A DNA stretch of 64,000 nt from Marthasterias glacialis (Eukaryota; Echinodermata; Asteroidea; Forcipulatida; Asteriidae): assembly GCA_911728455.2 (NCBI GenBank), contig OU452226.1, forward strand, positions 10,205,498-10,269,497, given 5' to 3'. The translations under genes and the position numbers were made by a program. Each line of letters opens with the position of its first letter. The first letter of the stretch is position 1. Positions 10,991 through 21,781 of the stretch are shown piece after piece. A model generated the notes under the pieces. It did not search any database, was not told the DNA's origin, and was given only the letters and a program-made list of their open reading frames with translations.

Positions 10991-11809
10991 TGTTAAAAGA
11001 AATAAACATAATTCACCAGGTATGTGTATCCTAAACAAGCAGATAATTTTCCAAGTTTGAAGCTAAATCATCCATTTAAATTTTGTACTCGTAACTCATC
11101 ATGGGAAGGGGGGGGGGTTTGCCCAAAAATGTCCCACTCAAAACCTATGCATTACTTTATACCGCTAAGTTAAAAGATGTACTTTTTGTGGGAAGTTTAT
11201 GAATCTCCTATTATGCAGTGTTATTTCAGACATGTACATGTAATGTGCAACAACTTGACATGGTGAAATATAAAGTCTACATATTTTGTAAGTGGAGTAA
11301 GCAATTTGTCCATCAATCCTGAAAAGTATTCTACGTAAGTGGTCAAAGCGATTACCCATTTTAATGATAATTTTATAGTGGAAGCAATAACTGGGCGACC
11401 CTGTAAGCTGTTTGTTGAAGCAAGCTAAAAAAAAAAACCTGTTCATTGTACGGACATGCGTAGCAAACATCGGAGATTCGTGACAAATGATATCTCAATT
11501 TAAAATGTACTAGATGTGTTTGAAGGAATCTTGATCTTTGTGTTTTTCAAACTGTGTTTAGCTAAAGTCTGAACCAGTCCTGAGTGGAAAGCTTTCGATA
11601 GTAAACGTGTTTCTGAAAGAGGGCAGTTTTTTTTTTGGAGAAATTTACACGTACAATTAAGGTGGTAGGTAATGAGATACGAAAAAAAACGCCCCATCTA
11701 CTTCCTGCAAGTGACCACATTCATCAAGCTCCAATTGTTCATGATTGGATGGAGCATCAATAAATCTACGACGTGAAATCAAGTTCTAAAAGCTGTTCAG
11801 AAAATGGTG

Positions 11810-12035
11810 CGTTGTACAAATTTTCCGCTTAGCAAAAATTTGGCGGGAACCGGTCGCAAACAGTATACATACATGGTATATTTTGAAACCTGTTTCTGCT
11901 GAGCAAGATTTCTCTGATAAGCATGCAAAAAGTTTACCAGCTAAAGTGCCATGTAATAACATGCATCATTTGTGACTGGTTCACTGATACATTGTGCTAA
12001 GCAAGATTACCTGCTCTACAGATTGATGACATGAG
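11810..12035. mobile_element. Family A element, degenerate
   Basis: Contains TTCCGCTTAGCAAAAATTTG, GTTTACCAGCTAAAGTGCCA, CATTTGTGACTGGTTCACTG and TGTGCTAAGCAAGATT in family order. Left and right ends are eroded. Confidence 0.55.
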
Positions 12036-12292
12036 GCCCTTTTTTTCTTTTTTTTTCTTTTTTACTTCAAACAGTGGTAATTGTGTCAAACGTTCTCGAC
12101 ACAAAGATTTCAACCCTGCCAAGTTAACCTCTGTAAAATGTGTACCGTTCAAGAATAAATAACAAAGACGTAAATGGTATGCAATTAAGAGTAATGTTTA
12201 AACGTGTATTTGAAACTGGTAAATTATGTGCAATCTGTATTGAGACCCTTGTAAATTAAGCTATAAGTATTTCTTAAAACTGAACAATGTAA

Positions 12293-12745
12293 GGCGGTAT
12301 CTGAGTAAGCGACTACGGCTGCGGCTGTTGCTAAGGGAGTTGCTAGGGATGTCCTTATACTTCAATGCATTACGACAAGGTGATCTAGCTGTAGCCATAC
12401 CTGCCAATTTGGACACAGCCTCAAAGACAGTGGGGTCTATCTGGAGACGTAAAATTACAGACGTTTTTGTGATCAAGTGACTCAAGCATAAACGAAGTTG
12501 TTTTACTTGATCTTCTTAAAACTGGATACACTTTTGTCAGGTTCCCAGTCATGAAAGCCAAATTTATCATGAAGTTATGAGCGAGTAGCGGGTCACTTTC
12601 AGTATGGCATCAGACTAATGTAGTCCCAGATATCTGTTTTCAGTCTAGGCTGTGTCAGCCAAAAGCCCATAGCCGTAGCCGAAGTGGCTTGATTCGGACG
12701 CGGCTTAAAAAGGCAATTGCTGTGAGCCATAAGCCACAGCCGAAA
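12293..12745. mobile_element. Family B elements, two copies
   Basis: First copy about 12293-12425 (GTATCTGAGTAAGCGACTAC ... TTTGGACACAGCC) shares GTCCTTATACTTCAATGCAT with the copies near 42180 and 42515. A second, shorter copy at about 12640-12745 has GGCTGTGTCAGCC and TGATTCGGACGCGGC. Non-coding. Confidence 0.65.
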
Positions 12746-13141
12746 AATAACACTGATAAGTTCAAACAAGGCCTTTTTAATCTTGTTATGTATTGTGAGT
12801 ATGCCATTAAGTAAACCTAAAATCTTGACCCCTGTGACCTTTGACACCCTTGACCTCAATTTGTAAGTCTGACCACCCGTGTAATCATCTGTTGTTGACA
12901 AATGGTGAAGTGTCACTTAAGGCACAGACTAAGGTGGGAACACTTGTAATGTATTTTGTAAAAGATATTGAGAAATCTTTTACCGTTATGCTGGTCTCTA
13001 TGTTTTACTGGATTAAACAAAAAATGCACAGTGTTTTGTAGATTGTTCTTGTAAACAACTTTAAATGACATGACTATTGTTTAAGCATCACTGTTTGTAT
13101 AAGGAACTGTACAAATTATCAAAAAGACTGTAATTTTTTTG

Positions 13142-13147
13142 AATAAA
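13142..13147 (+). promoter_or_regulatory. Distal AATAAA on the plus strand
   Basis: Canonical polyadenylation signal lying shortly before the convergent SETD6 3' end. Could serve a long USP32 3' UTR, but nothing in the sequence proves it. Confidence 0.3.
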
Positions 13148-13367
13148 AGTAATCCATTTATTGGAAAATTGTTTTTCTCTGCATGGAAGAGTTGTTTTTT
13201 TATTCGGAGGTTTTTGATACCGTGAAACAAATGAAATAAATCTATTCAAGTCGATAATGCTTAATTTGATTTACAATTTGTTTAGCTTACAAACAGCAAG
13301 CCAAGATTTCCATATGTGAACAATTTTCCTGCAGTGACGCATCAAAACCCAAAGTTGCTCAGCAGAT

Positions 13368-13481
13368 GGGTTCTAATTTCATGGCTCTGCTTACCGCGGT
13401 ATTCCGCGCTTACAGCGCCTGTAAAGCGCATGAATCCATAAGCGTAGATTTTAGCAGTAAGCAGATCCATGAAATTGGACC
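13368..13481. mobile_element. Family G palindromic element
   Basis: Starts GGTTCTAATTTCATGGCTCT, ends CAGATCCATGAAATTGGACCC, an inverted pair, with GCTTACCGCGG and GCGCTTACAGCGCC inside. A second copy lies at 44612-44741. Confidence 0.75.
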
Positions 13482-13489
13482 CAGATTTG

Positions 13490-13640
13490 CTAAGCAGACA
13501 GACTTGCTGAGCCCAGAAAGTTTTGTTTAGCAGAATAGTTTACCAGCCCAAAACGCCATGTGGAGTGTATCTCTTGTGACCGGTACCCTGCTAAACCTTG
13601 CTCAGCATATGAATTTGGCCAAGTATTTATTTTGTAAGCT
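13490..13640. mobile_element. Family A element, partial
   Basis: Follows the family G copy directly: TGCTAAGCAGACAGACTTGC, GTTTACCAGCCCAAAACGCC, TCTTGTGACCGGTACCCTGC, TTGCTCAGCAT. It ends just downstream of the SETD6 stop and overlaps the likely SETD6 polyadenylation signal. Confidence 0.55.
13626..13631 (-). promoter_or_regulatory. Polyadenylation signal AATAAA for SETD6 (candidate)
   Basis: TTTATT on the plus strand reads AATAAA on the minus strand, 30 bp past the SETD6 stop codon. If used, the 3' UTR would be extremely short. Other minus-strand AATAAA sites lie near 13150-13200. Confidence 0.4.
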
Positions 13641-13660
13641 TAGCTGGTATCCCGTGATCT

Positions 13661-16600
13661 TTATACCCTCGTCAACTGAGTTACTTTCTCCAGTATCTTC
13701 ATCTGACCGTAACGGACGTATAGTGCATGCCTCTCTCTGCTCTTGAGCGCCTCGGACCGATCCTCCTCAATGAGTTGTAAATCCTGCTCCAACGAGTTCT
13801 TATAGCTTTCTAACTGGCGTTTTGCACACGTGTTAAGAAGGGTCTTCCATTTAGCTGGAATCTTCTGGAAACCGTCTATCATAGAAATAAAAAGCAAAAG
13901 AGATTATTAAGTTCAGGCGCGGATTTACACAGAAGCCAACAAAGTTTGTTTGAATGGACCCCATTTTTGGACACGTGGATTTCTGTGCTTGCAATCTGTG
14001 GAATTAGGTGCTTACTCTCATGCAAATTATGTGCTTATAACCTGTAGAACTCTGTGCCTATGACCTGTTAATTCTGTACTTGCCACCCATGCAATTCTGT
14101 GCGTACAACCTGGAGTTTTGTGCTTTCGACCCATGGGAATTCTGTACTTAGTACCTGTGCAATGTCCAGATAACACAACCAGAGAGTAAAAAAAAAATAA
14201 AAAATACTGATTGATGCTCCGGACTTAGCAAGGAGCCAGAAATGTATAAAGATTAAAAACAAAACTCACCAAATGTCAAAATGTCTTCATAAAATTCCTC
14301 ATCGAAATCCTCGTCGGATTCATCAGTCGAAAGTTTCTCTACGTATGCTTCAAACTCCTCTGCATTCATGCTCAAAATCTGCAATACCAATAATTTGTAT
14401 AATAACAACAGAGAAAAAAAAAACAATAAATGAAACATTTCATTCAAGAATTTCAGAAAAAAAACTAGTTTTATTTTAGCCTTTACTGTACAGATCAATA
14501 TTTAAATGGTAGTTACCTTGAGTATGTTACATGTCTCCCATTTATTAAACACCTCACTGCACCCGATGGTTATACTGACACCGTACATCTCGGCATTGTC
14601 AGTTAGAAATTCAAACTTCTCCTCGGCTAAAGGCACATCCTTCAGAAAGGTCGCTGAAAGGTCAACCTGTAATAAAAAGAGTATCATTCATTTATAATTA
14701 CAAAAGGTTCTTATTTAGACTGATCCGCGCAGCTCGTTCGTGGGCGTTTACACCACTGCAGCTGACGGATGCAACCTCTCATGGTATATGTCTCTTAATA
14801 ACAAACTTCCAGAAGGCGCTACTGCTTACCGAGTCGTATATATTTTCTGGGTAGGGTTCAGCAAAGCCGTACATCTGCAGCAGTTGCCAGTTGGCTAATT
14901 GACCGTATGTGTTGAATACTTCTTCATTCTGTCAACAAGAGAGGGAACCATAATGTCTAAAATCAATGTGAGCTCATTAGTTTTATACCTGCATGACCTG
15001 GGGGGAAAAATAACCATATACTTATTATCTACAATAAGTGAGGATTCATTAATTTCTGTGTTTCTTGATATATTATGCTGTATTTGCAGTGAGAGATTCA
15101 GACCCACAGTATGGCCACCACACAAATACCTTTTTAATTTCCCTCGTTGAGACCATGCTCAGGCTGGTCTCCCCAAACTGTAGCCTGGCATTGTTCTTCG
15201 CGACGTGATTCAAGATGTCCGCCATCGGTACCATCATGGGCATAGAGGGCGGGTATCCAAAGTCATCATCATCATCATCTTCATCATCATCCTCCTCCTC
15301 ATCATCATCATCATCTTGGGGAATCTTTGTCTTCTTGGGTTCTGTGAAACTGTAGGCCATTACAAAGGCAACCATCTTCCTGTACAGCTTCAGAGTGTGG
15401 AGGCTCAGACTTTTAAAGAAAAGGAAAAACAGGGATGAGATTTGCCAAATGTGAAAATTCCTGAAAATGGCTTGCGGGTCCAGGTTCCCCCTTATTCTAA
15501 CCCAGAACCTCCCAGATGTTACGATTCAGTAGGTTTACAGACCCATGTGCATCACCAGAAAGACAAAACTACAGATTTGGACACAATGTGGACTATTTTT
15601 TTCTTCCTTTGGTGACTGCTTTACATTCTTTCAAGAAGGATCCAGGAGATTTTGAGATAATCCTGAAATCAAGAAAAAACCTGAGAAATCACATGCCTGG
15701 AAATATGAGTTTCTTAAAAAAATATTTTATTAAAAAACACAAACCTTTGAACACTTTTAAAACTTTACTAAAATGCTTAGGTTAATGGAAAGGTAAATTG
15801 TTGTTTTTTAGAAAATAAAAATGTAAGTTCAAGTTTTTAACCAATTGGGTGTTTACATTTTGTTTTATTTAATGGAAAATCAACTATTTTTTTTTGACAA
15901 ATCCTTTCATTTTTGTTAAACATATTTGTTAAAAAAACCTTTTAAAATTCAATACCATAAGGTGCTCACATTTTTACATAACCAATTGACTTGAGGGAGC
16001 ATTGACCAATGAAATGAGCAAACTAACTCATAAATATGTATGAGGTGTTATCATATGAAAATACCTACTCAAACTGTTTTGGGTTGTTTTTCATGAAAGG
16101 TATTGCGATACTGCTGTACTCATGTCGTATGTTCTCTTCGTCTTTTTCTACTAACTCAGGAACTCCAGTACTCTTTAGTTCTTTGGCAACTGTTTCTCTG
16201 TTTAAAAAAAGAAAGAAAAAGCGACACACAGTTATAATTAAGTGTGAAATTTCTCTGTTATTTGTCAGTGGAATAAAATATGTTTATTTCTTCACGAAGC
16301 TTTGAACACAAAAGTGAAGCTTTGAACACAAAAGTGATTGAACTATTTTGAATTCAACACAGGACTACACAGTCAACCCTCCTACTCTCTGACTATTCAA
16401 TATTATCCACTATGGTTTTGAATGATAGATAAACTATGCTAGCCTGCAAAATGATATCATGTGGTGAATGCATCTATAAAGTACACAGTCAACCCTCCTA
16501 CGGTCTGACCATTCAATCTCATCCACTGTGGTTTTTTAATGACAAATAAACAATCCCATCCTGCAATATGGTACCATGTGGTGATTCAATCTACACAATA

Positions 16601-18853
16601 CAGTCAACCCTCCTACTGTCTGACCATTCAGTATCAACTGCAGTTTTTGGATTGATAAACTATGCTAGTCTGCATTGTGATATAATGTGGTGAAAACACA
16701 TCTACAAAGTACACACTCAATCCTCCTACTGTCTGACCATTCAATATCCACTGTGGTTTTTGAATGATAGATTTAAATACCAGCCTGCAATTTGATATCA
16801 TGCAGTGAATGCATCTATACAGTTCACAGTGTCAACCCTCCTACGGTTTGACCATTCAATGTTATCCATTGTGGGTTTTTTTTTAATTAAGTGTTATATT
16901 CTCTAATCTTTGTCAATGGAATAACTAGTAATAACAAGCACAGTAATCAATTCATCAAACGACTAAACCCAGGCAAATTAAGGAGGAACAATTTTTTAGA
17001 AGTAGGTGAGTTTGGGTGAAGATTCAGAAGTGTGCAAAGTCTTCAACATCCTCCGTCATGCCAATTATAAAACACCATTTTGAATTGTCATCAAGCATTT
17101 TAGATTTCTTACCTTTCCCAAAACATTGGCTGATCCAGTTGGCCGTAGTCTGGACATGTGTCTAGATACGGCCTCCACTTTGACTCGCTATTGGTGTACT
17201 CATACATCAGGCATAGTAAAAGAGGCACCCAGCCACTACTAGCACTGCTCAGCTTATCCTCTCCTGTAAGATAAAGTACAAACAGACATAAATGTATGAG
17301 CCCCTCTTTCTTGTGACCTAAACATACTTTCCCTTTTCATCCTACAGTTTAAAAGTTGCTCCCTCATTGGGCGTTCCCAGTGGTGCCCCCAAATGCTGAT
17401 TGTGCCCAATTGATTCGGTGAATCAAAATCTTCTCCAGAAATAACAGCATAAAACAAAAGCCACAAGTGCCATTCCCAGCTCTATGCTATCTTGGCAAAA
17501 GCAATACAGTACATCATAGCACCTTTATAAACCCTCCTACTGTCTAACCATTCACCCACTGTGGTTTTGAATGATGGGTAAACTATACTATTACTGTCCC
17601 AATGCTAGGTACAAGAAGTGGGTTGCTTTGAGCCCCTGGTACTCGGAGACAAAGTTGCAGAGATGTTCCCTGCCAGTACCTTGCTTCAGTATTGATGAGA
17701 TAGAACAGTTGTCTGGGTGTAGCAAGGCATCTCTGGGCACAGTAAACAACACCTCTCCTTCTTTGATGTCCTCCTCTGACACCATTCCATAATGGCTGCA
17801 GGAGCCCTGCTTGCTCACTCTTACCTCAAAAATAAAACAAACCAAAAAACAAACACTGTCAAGATTTGTCAACAAATTTTCTGATCAAAAGTTTTTAGAC
17901 ATGTCGAAAGAGAATGGAAAAGTCTTTAAAGAAATCCACGGTGATGATGATGATGATGATGATGATGTCGTATGCTATTTTGCTCTCTTGATAAAGTCTG
18001 TAACAGTGTAAGCCAGTTGGTGGCCAGGTCCTCAGTAATTTGGTGGTATGGGCTTTTGCTATATATAACATATGAAAAGGGTTGTTGGTTGACAACACCA
18101 GTCCACACCAGACCCCACCCCCACACAACTTAAAGGTACTACAGGTTTACAACAGCTGTTTTATAAAAGAAGACACAAACTCATATCTTTTTTTAAGGGC
18201 AAGTTCATCATTGTTTGTCATTGAAAACATCACATTAGGCTTTGGGGCGCTATACTTCTTTTTTGGATAATTTTGACTTTTTTATCTGATAAAAGTCAAA
18301 ATCTCAAAAAGAGGAGTACAGCGCCCCAGTTACTGGGCTGGGTCTAGGCATATACAACATTGTACAGGGGTACATTCCCCCACCCACAAACGTACTGCAA
18401 GTGCAAGTGCAATCATGAAGAGGAAGGAACTGATCCATTAAGCCCCACCCCCATATGTGTTGACCAATCACAGCCTTTGGGTACACCACAAAAGTCAGAC
18501 AAAAGTCTGACACAATAAAATTTTAAAAATCCTATTGGAAAAATAGTGTGTCGTTCAGTGGGTGTGGCATTGAAGAGATGCACACTGTCACTTTGCGCTG
18601 CCCACGTGTACAGTGGTGATGTAGCCAATGCTGTGATTGGTCAATAACTGTTTTTAGTAAACTTTAGGGGCGGGGTTAATAGATCGGTGTATTGATGGAT
18701 ATGAAATGTGTCAGTACAGTGTCGATAGATTCGTACCTTACTATTAACATTAAACCCCAGATCTTCACACCATTTTAGAAACACAGTCGGTACATCTTCA
18801 TCTAACTTTGTGTTTTCTCTGTCAACTTTTTGTCTTTTCGCGGCACTCGCCAT
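13661..18853 (-). CDS. SETD6: SETD6-like protein-lysine N-methyltransferase, complete, nine exons
   Basis: SET-domain enzyme transferring methyl from S-adenosylmethionine to lysines; human SETD6 methylates RelA and other nuclear proteins. Minus-strand exons: 18853-18737, 17824-17680, 17263-17113, 16197-16069, 15409-15130, 14928-14830, 14666-14517, 14378-14270, 13875-13661; they sum to 1395 nt (464 aa; human SETD6 is about 473). The start MASAAKRQK resembles the human start. Visible motifs: [18 protein letters not shown] (SET entry), [55 protein letters not shown] (the NTYG catalytic loop), then the helical Rubisco-LSMT-type substrate-binding C-terminus ending [20 protein letters not shown]. 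All introns GT/AG. Exon 5 encodes an acidic tract of about 20 Asp/Glu residues where human SETD6 has a shorter Glu-rich loop. Confidence 0.95.
14713..14775. mobile_element. Family F element fragment in SETD6 intron 6
   Basis: GATCCGCGCAGCTCGTTCGT and GTTTACACCACTGCAGCT match the left end of the element at 20567-20760. The right end is missing. Confidence 0.55.
15255..15316 (-). repeat. GAT/GAG trinucleotide tract inside SETD6 exon 5
   Basis: Imperfect (ATC)n on the plus strand reads GAT/GAC/GAG codons on the minus strand, encoding [18 protein letters not shown]. It remains in frame and lies in a surface loop before [10 protein letters not shown], so length change should be tolerated. Confidence 0.9.
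16369..16880. repeat. Tandem repeat, five units of about 115 bp, in SETD6 intron 3
   Basis: Units start near 16372, 16488, 16603, 16715 and 16831. Each reads GTCAACCCTCCTACTGTCTG, ACCATTCAAT, CCACTGTGGTTTTTGAATGA, then GATATCATGTGGTGAATGCA. A lone partial copy is at 17535-17585 in intron 2 and another at 28960-29075 in the coronin gene. Immediately upstream (16296-16336) a 20 bp unit, AGCTTTGAACACAAAAGTGA, is duplicated. Confidence 0.92.
17940..17969. repeat. (GAT)n microsatellite in SETD6 intron 1
   Basis: Nine or ten GAT triplets. Non-coding here, although the same triplet tract is coding in exon 5. Confidence 0.9.
18237..18336. repeat. Short palindrome with GGGGCGCT ends
   Basis: TTTGGGGCGCTATACTTCTT at the left pairs with AGGAGTACAGCGCCCCAGTT at the right, and TTTTGACTTTT / AAAAGTCAAAATC pair inside. 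About 100 bp, likely a small non-autonomous element. A fragment (AAAGAAAGGAGTACAGCC) recurs at 20098. Confidence 0.65.
18430..18700. mobile_element. Family E palindromic element in SETD6 intron 1
   Basis: Left end TGATCCATTAAGCCCCACCC, right end GGGGCGGGGTTAATAGATCGG, inverted repeats; inside are TTGACCAATCACAGCC and its partner GCTGTGATTGGTCAATA. Its right end lies about 40 bp from the exon 1 donor site. Relatives: 19528-19906 and 39288-39424. Confidence 0.8.
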
Positions 18854-19089
18854 GACTTCCAGCTGCACCTCCAATAACATATCAGAAGTCGGGCTCCTTT
18901 CGTCAACTATCTATGCCAATACGTTCACGTCGTCTGGGTTTGTTTTTGATGAGTACCAGTACCACCCGGGTTACTTTGAAGTCAACTCTTGAGGGCGGTA
19001 CATAATTACGACCATTAATGTTATGCCCGATATGTGGGGTGAGATATTTTTATTTTGGCACATTATTGTGTAGGGGAAAAGATCGAGTT

Positions 19090-19182
19090 TAAGATGTCAG
19101 TTCAACCACCAGAAGACACGGAAGAAGACCAACCAGTAGACAAGAAATTGTTTACACATATTTGAGACTTTTAAGAAACTAG
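19090..19182 (+). pseudogene. Possible relic first exon of the MPV17/PXMP2-like gene
   Basis: An ATG at about 19094 opens MSVQPPEDTEEDQPVDKKL and stops soon after; shifting frame gives VYTYLRLLRN followed by TAG directly at an AACTAG|GTGAGT donor. The YLRLL pattern resembles the N-terminal helix of MPV17-family proteins (Y-x-x-x-L before P-x-x-T-K). A frameshift plus a stop would fit the decay seen at 21782-22520, but the match is short and could be chance. Confidence 0.3.
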
Positions 19183-19312
19183 GTGAGTCTATGAGGATGA
19201 TTGATTTGATGTTGTTGGTTATGTCATGAGCATGGATGGATGGAGCAAAGAACCTTCGCCGGCCGGCCGGCCGTGGTGTGCTGGCTCCGATCCGATCGGG
19301 CCGGGCTACTCT

Positions 19313-19369
19313 GAGGTTCGTTCCGCTATCGTCTCCACGAACCGTGGAGACGATAGCGGAACGAACCTC
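19313..19369. repeat. Perfect 27 bp hairpin
   Basis: Arms of 27 bp are exact reverse complements around a 3 nt AAC loop (arm begins GAGGTTCGTTCCGCTATCGT). GC-rich flanks with GGGCCGGGCTACT / GTAGGGCCGGGCC extend the symmetry imperfectly. Probably the core of a recent palindromic element. Confidence 0.9.
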
Positions 19370-19527
19370 ATAGTTCTAGGAGTAGGGCCGGGCCAGACGG
19401 GCTGAAAGGTTTGTGTGTTGTGATAAAGCTGGCATGCCACACCTGTAATGTTGTCTGACTAGCACCAGCCCCAAAACATTGATTTTTGAGGACAGAAAAT
19501 GATCATATTTATAAGACATAGCCTAAG

Positions 19528-19906
19528 TATAGAGCCCCGCCCCCATATACGTGTTGACCAATCACAGCCTTGGGTACGCCACCGAAAGTCCAACAAAAGT
19601 TTGACAAGATAAAAATCCTATAGACCTTATGCACATGACGTCATTTGAGTAGGGCGCCCTCGCCTAGAGGTCAAAATGAGGTTGTTCATTGGCCAATCCT
19701 GTGCGCCGCGCATACAATTCTCTGCGTTTCCATTGTTTCATCATCGATTTACCTCTAAGACGGCGGCGTGATGACGTCAATGCATAAGGTACTTTCATAG
19801 CGTGTGCGATCATGTTGTGCAGTGTGGCATTGAAGAGATGCACAATGCACAATGCTGTGATTGGTCAATAAGTTTATGGGCGGGGCTTAATGGATCGGTC
19901 TATTAA
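19528..19906. mobile_element. Family E element, interrupted by a family D insertion
   Basis: Outer ends GCCCCGCCCCCATATACGTG and GGGCGGGGCTTAATGGATCGG match family E at 18430-18700. The collinear alignment breaks after AAAAATCCTA (19620) and resumes at about 19792 with TTTCATAGCGTGTG. The extra DNA between is a family D copy. Confidence 0.8.
19620..19791. mobile_element. Family D element nested in family E
   Basis: TAGACCTTATGCACATGACG on the left and GATGACGTCAATGCATAAGGT on the right are inverted repeats. Insertion at a TA dinucleotide, as in Tc1/mariner-type elements, is possible but not certain from one site. Confidence 0.75.
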
Positions 19907-20139
19907 ATGTCTGTTATTTCATTTCTGATATCTTGAGAAATCAGTAGATGATTTTCCAGCTATTTTGTTGTGTCTTTAATTTTGGAATTATTGAACAGGG
20001 ACAGGGTCTCACATAATCATAGCGAATCAAATTCATCACAGCGTATACCCCATGCTTTCCTATTGGCACTAGGACGACCGTCCAAGTCAAAATTTCAAAG
20101 AAAGGAGTACAGCCAACATTGCATTTAATAAAGTTGATC

Positions 20140-20560
20140 CCATTATTTTATTTATTTATTTTATTATACTTTGCGCTGGCAAAGAAAACAATAAGTAGGC
20201 CTAAACAAAAAGTTTCAACACACAAAAAACAACAAGACAGGTACGAATTTACAAAAGAGTACAAATTTACAAAATAGTAAAGTACCAAGCTAGTGAGTGG
20301 CAAGGAGGAACAGGTGACTAGCACCTCTATAAGGTTGTCCTACCACAAAACAAATACCCCAGCCCATGAAAAAAACAAAACAAGGGAGAACATCTTCGCT
20401 TTAAGCTGGAAAAGACAGTAACATTTGACAACAGGAGCAACAGCAGTGGGACACCCAAGTACGCACATTATCTGCTCAGAAACCCGAGACATTCTTAATA
20501 GAAACAACCCAAAACATTACATTTTGTTAGGGCTTAGTGGGTAGTTAGATACATTAATAT
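20140..20560 (-). mobile_element. Possible 3' end of a non-LTR retrotransposon, antisense
   Basis: On the minus strand a non-coding, T-rich segment ends GCGCAAAGTATAATAAAATA followed by short AAATA-type repeats, as in the tails of some LINEs. No reverse-transcriptase reading frame is present, so this rests on the tail alone. Confidence 0.35.
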
Positions 20561-20566
20561 ACACTA

Positions 20567-20760
20567 ATCCGAGCAGCTCGTTCATGGTGGTTTACACCAC
20601 TGGAGCTATGGCTGCCACACGCACGCACGATGCGACAATAGTGCGTCAGCTGCGCATATGTACCAATGAGCATGGAGGATTCACAGTACGTGTGTGTTGA
20701 CGCGCGCATGCGGCGGCCATAGCTGCGGCGGCCACGAGCTGTTTGGATTAGACTATTCAG
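20567..20760. mobile_element. Family F element with GTAATCC-type inverted ends
   Basis: Left end CTAATCCGAGCAGCTCGTTC, right end CCACGAGCTGTTTGGATTAG; GGAGCTATGGCTGCC and CGGCGGCCATAGCTGC also pair. GC-rich interior, no reading frame. A fragment is at 14713-14775. Confidence 0.75.
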
Positions 20761-21494
20761 TATACCCGCTTTTGATATCAAATGCAACATTAAAAAAGCA
20801 ATGGTGATTTGGGGGTCTTCAAAAGCCATTGTGTAGTCTTTACCAGTATTACAGATGCAGCTTAACATCATTGTTTTCTATTACACACAGTGGAACAGTC
20901 ATCATGTGTCAACATCCTAGCACAGAAATTGATGGGTGGTTGGGACGCACCGATAGCATGGAGAACAATAGGTGCATATGCAGCCCATGGGTAAGGATAA
21001 CCAAGCAAATATTTCAGATTGGTCATTTGAGATTTTATTTGATTGACACAAGAATATACCTGTGGGTTTTTTTCACAGGACTTGGGAAAAGTGCTGAGTA
21101 TACAGTGCTTAACACACATCGGTGTATGGGCAAAAACACAAATAAAAAACCCAACTGCCTGTTTTTTCTGATTCTGTTTACGTGACAACTGCACTAGTAA
21201 AAAGTTCTGATCATGCTGTACATGGGATCAGGTATACCACCATTATCAGAGGTCAATACTAGTTTAGGTTGATGATTACCATTGTTTTGACCTTGATTAG
21301 GAAGCATCTGAAAAAAAGTCAAATCATTTGAAAGTTCCAATGAGAATGTGTGTCCGTCCTGCAGGGAATACGCAGTGTTCCCAGTGTGAGCATTCCCATT
21401 AAGACTTTCAGCTTGGGATTCTGTTCCCGAACAACACTCGATGGCAAATCAAACATTCCCAATGTCCTGATTGTGCTGTGCACGCAAGAATGCA

Positions 21495-21600
21495 ATGGGA
21501 GACTTTGGAGTGCTAGGTGGCAGCAGACTTACCAGGTAAATTTCCATTGGATTTACCTGGTAAGTCTGCTGCCACCTAGCATCCCTAAAAGTCTCCCATT
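21495..21600. repeat. Long inverted repeat with 31 bp perfect inner arms
   Basis: Inner arms 21511-21541 and 21551-21581 are exact complements around a 9 bp spacer (core GGTGGCAGCAGACTTACCAG). Outer arms AATGGGAGACTTT / AAAGTCTCCCATT extend it to about 105 bp. A lone arm occurs at 10197-10216. Confidence 0.9.
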
Positions 21601-21781
21601 TTTCAATGAGATTTCAGTGTTTTACCAAAAATGTCAAAACACGAGTGCGCCTGTTTAACAATGAACATATTTACATTGGTGTTGTTTTTTGAGAGAGAAA
21701 ATGTGTTTAACATAATCTACAATTGTTTTAAAAATGGATTCATTTCTCCATTAATTCCCCTCTTTTGGCTTTTCCCTGTAG

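Larger units (their letters stand above)
3005..13660. other. USP32-SETD6 gap: 3' UTR candidates and repeats, no gene recognised
   Basis: Ten kilobases between two convergent genes. The longest open frame (3709-4056) is AT-driven with no recognisable domain. The region holds one minisatellite, several palindromic elements listed separately, and a GC-richer, CRE-like patch at about 7440-7850 (TGACGTCA-type sites, no open frame) that I cannot assign. Part may be USP32 3' UTR. Confidence 0.7.
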
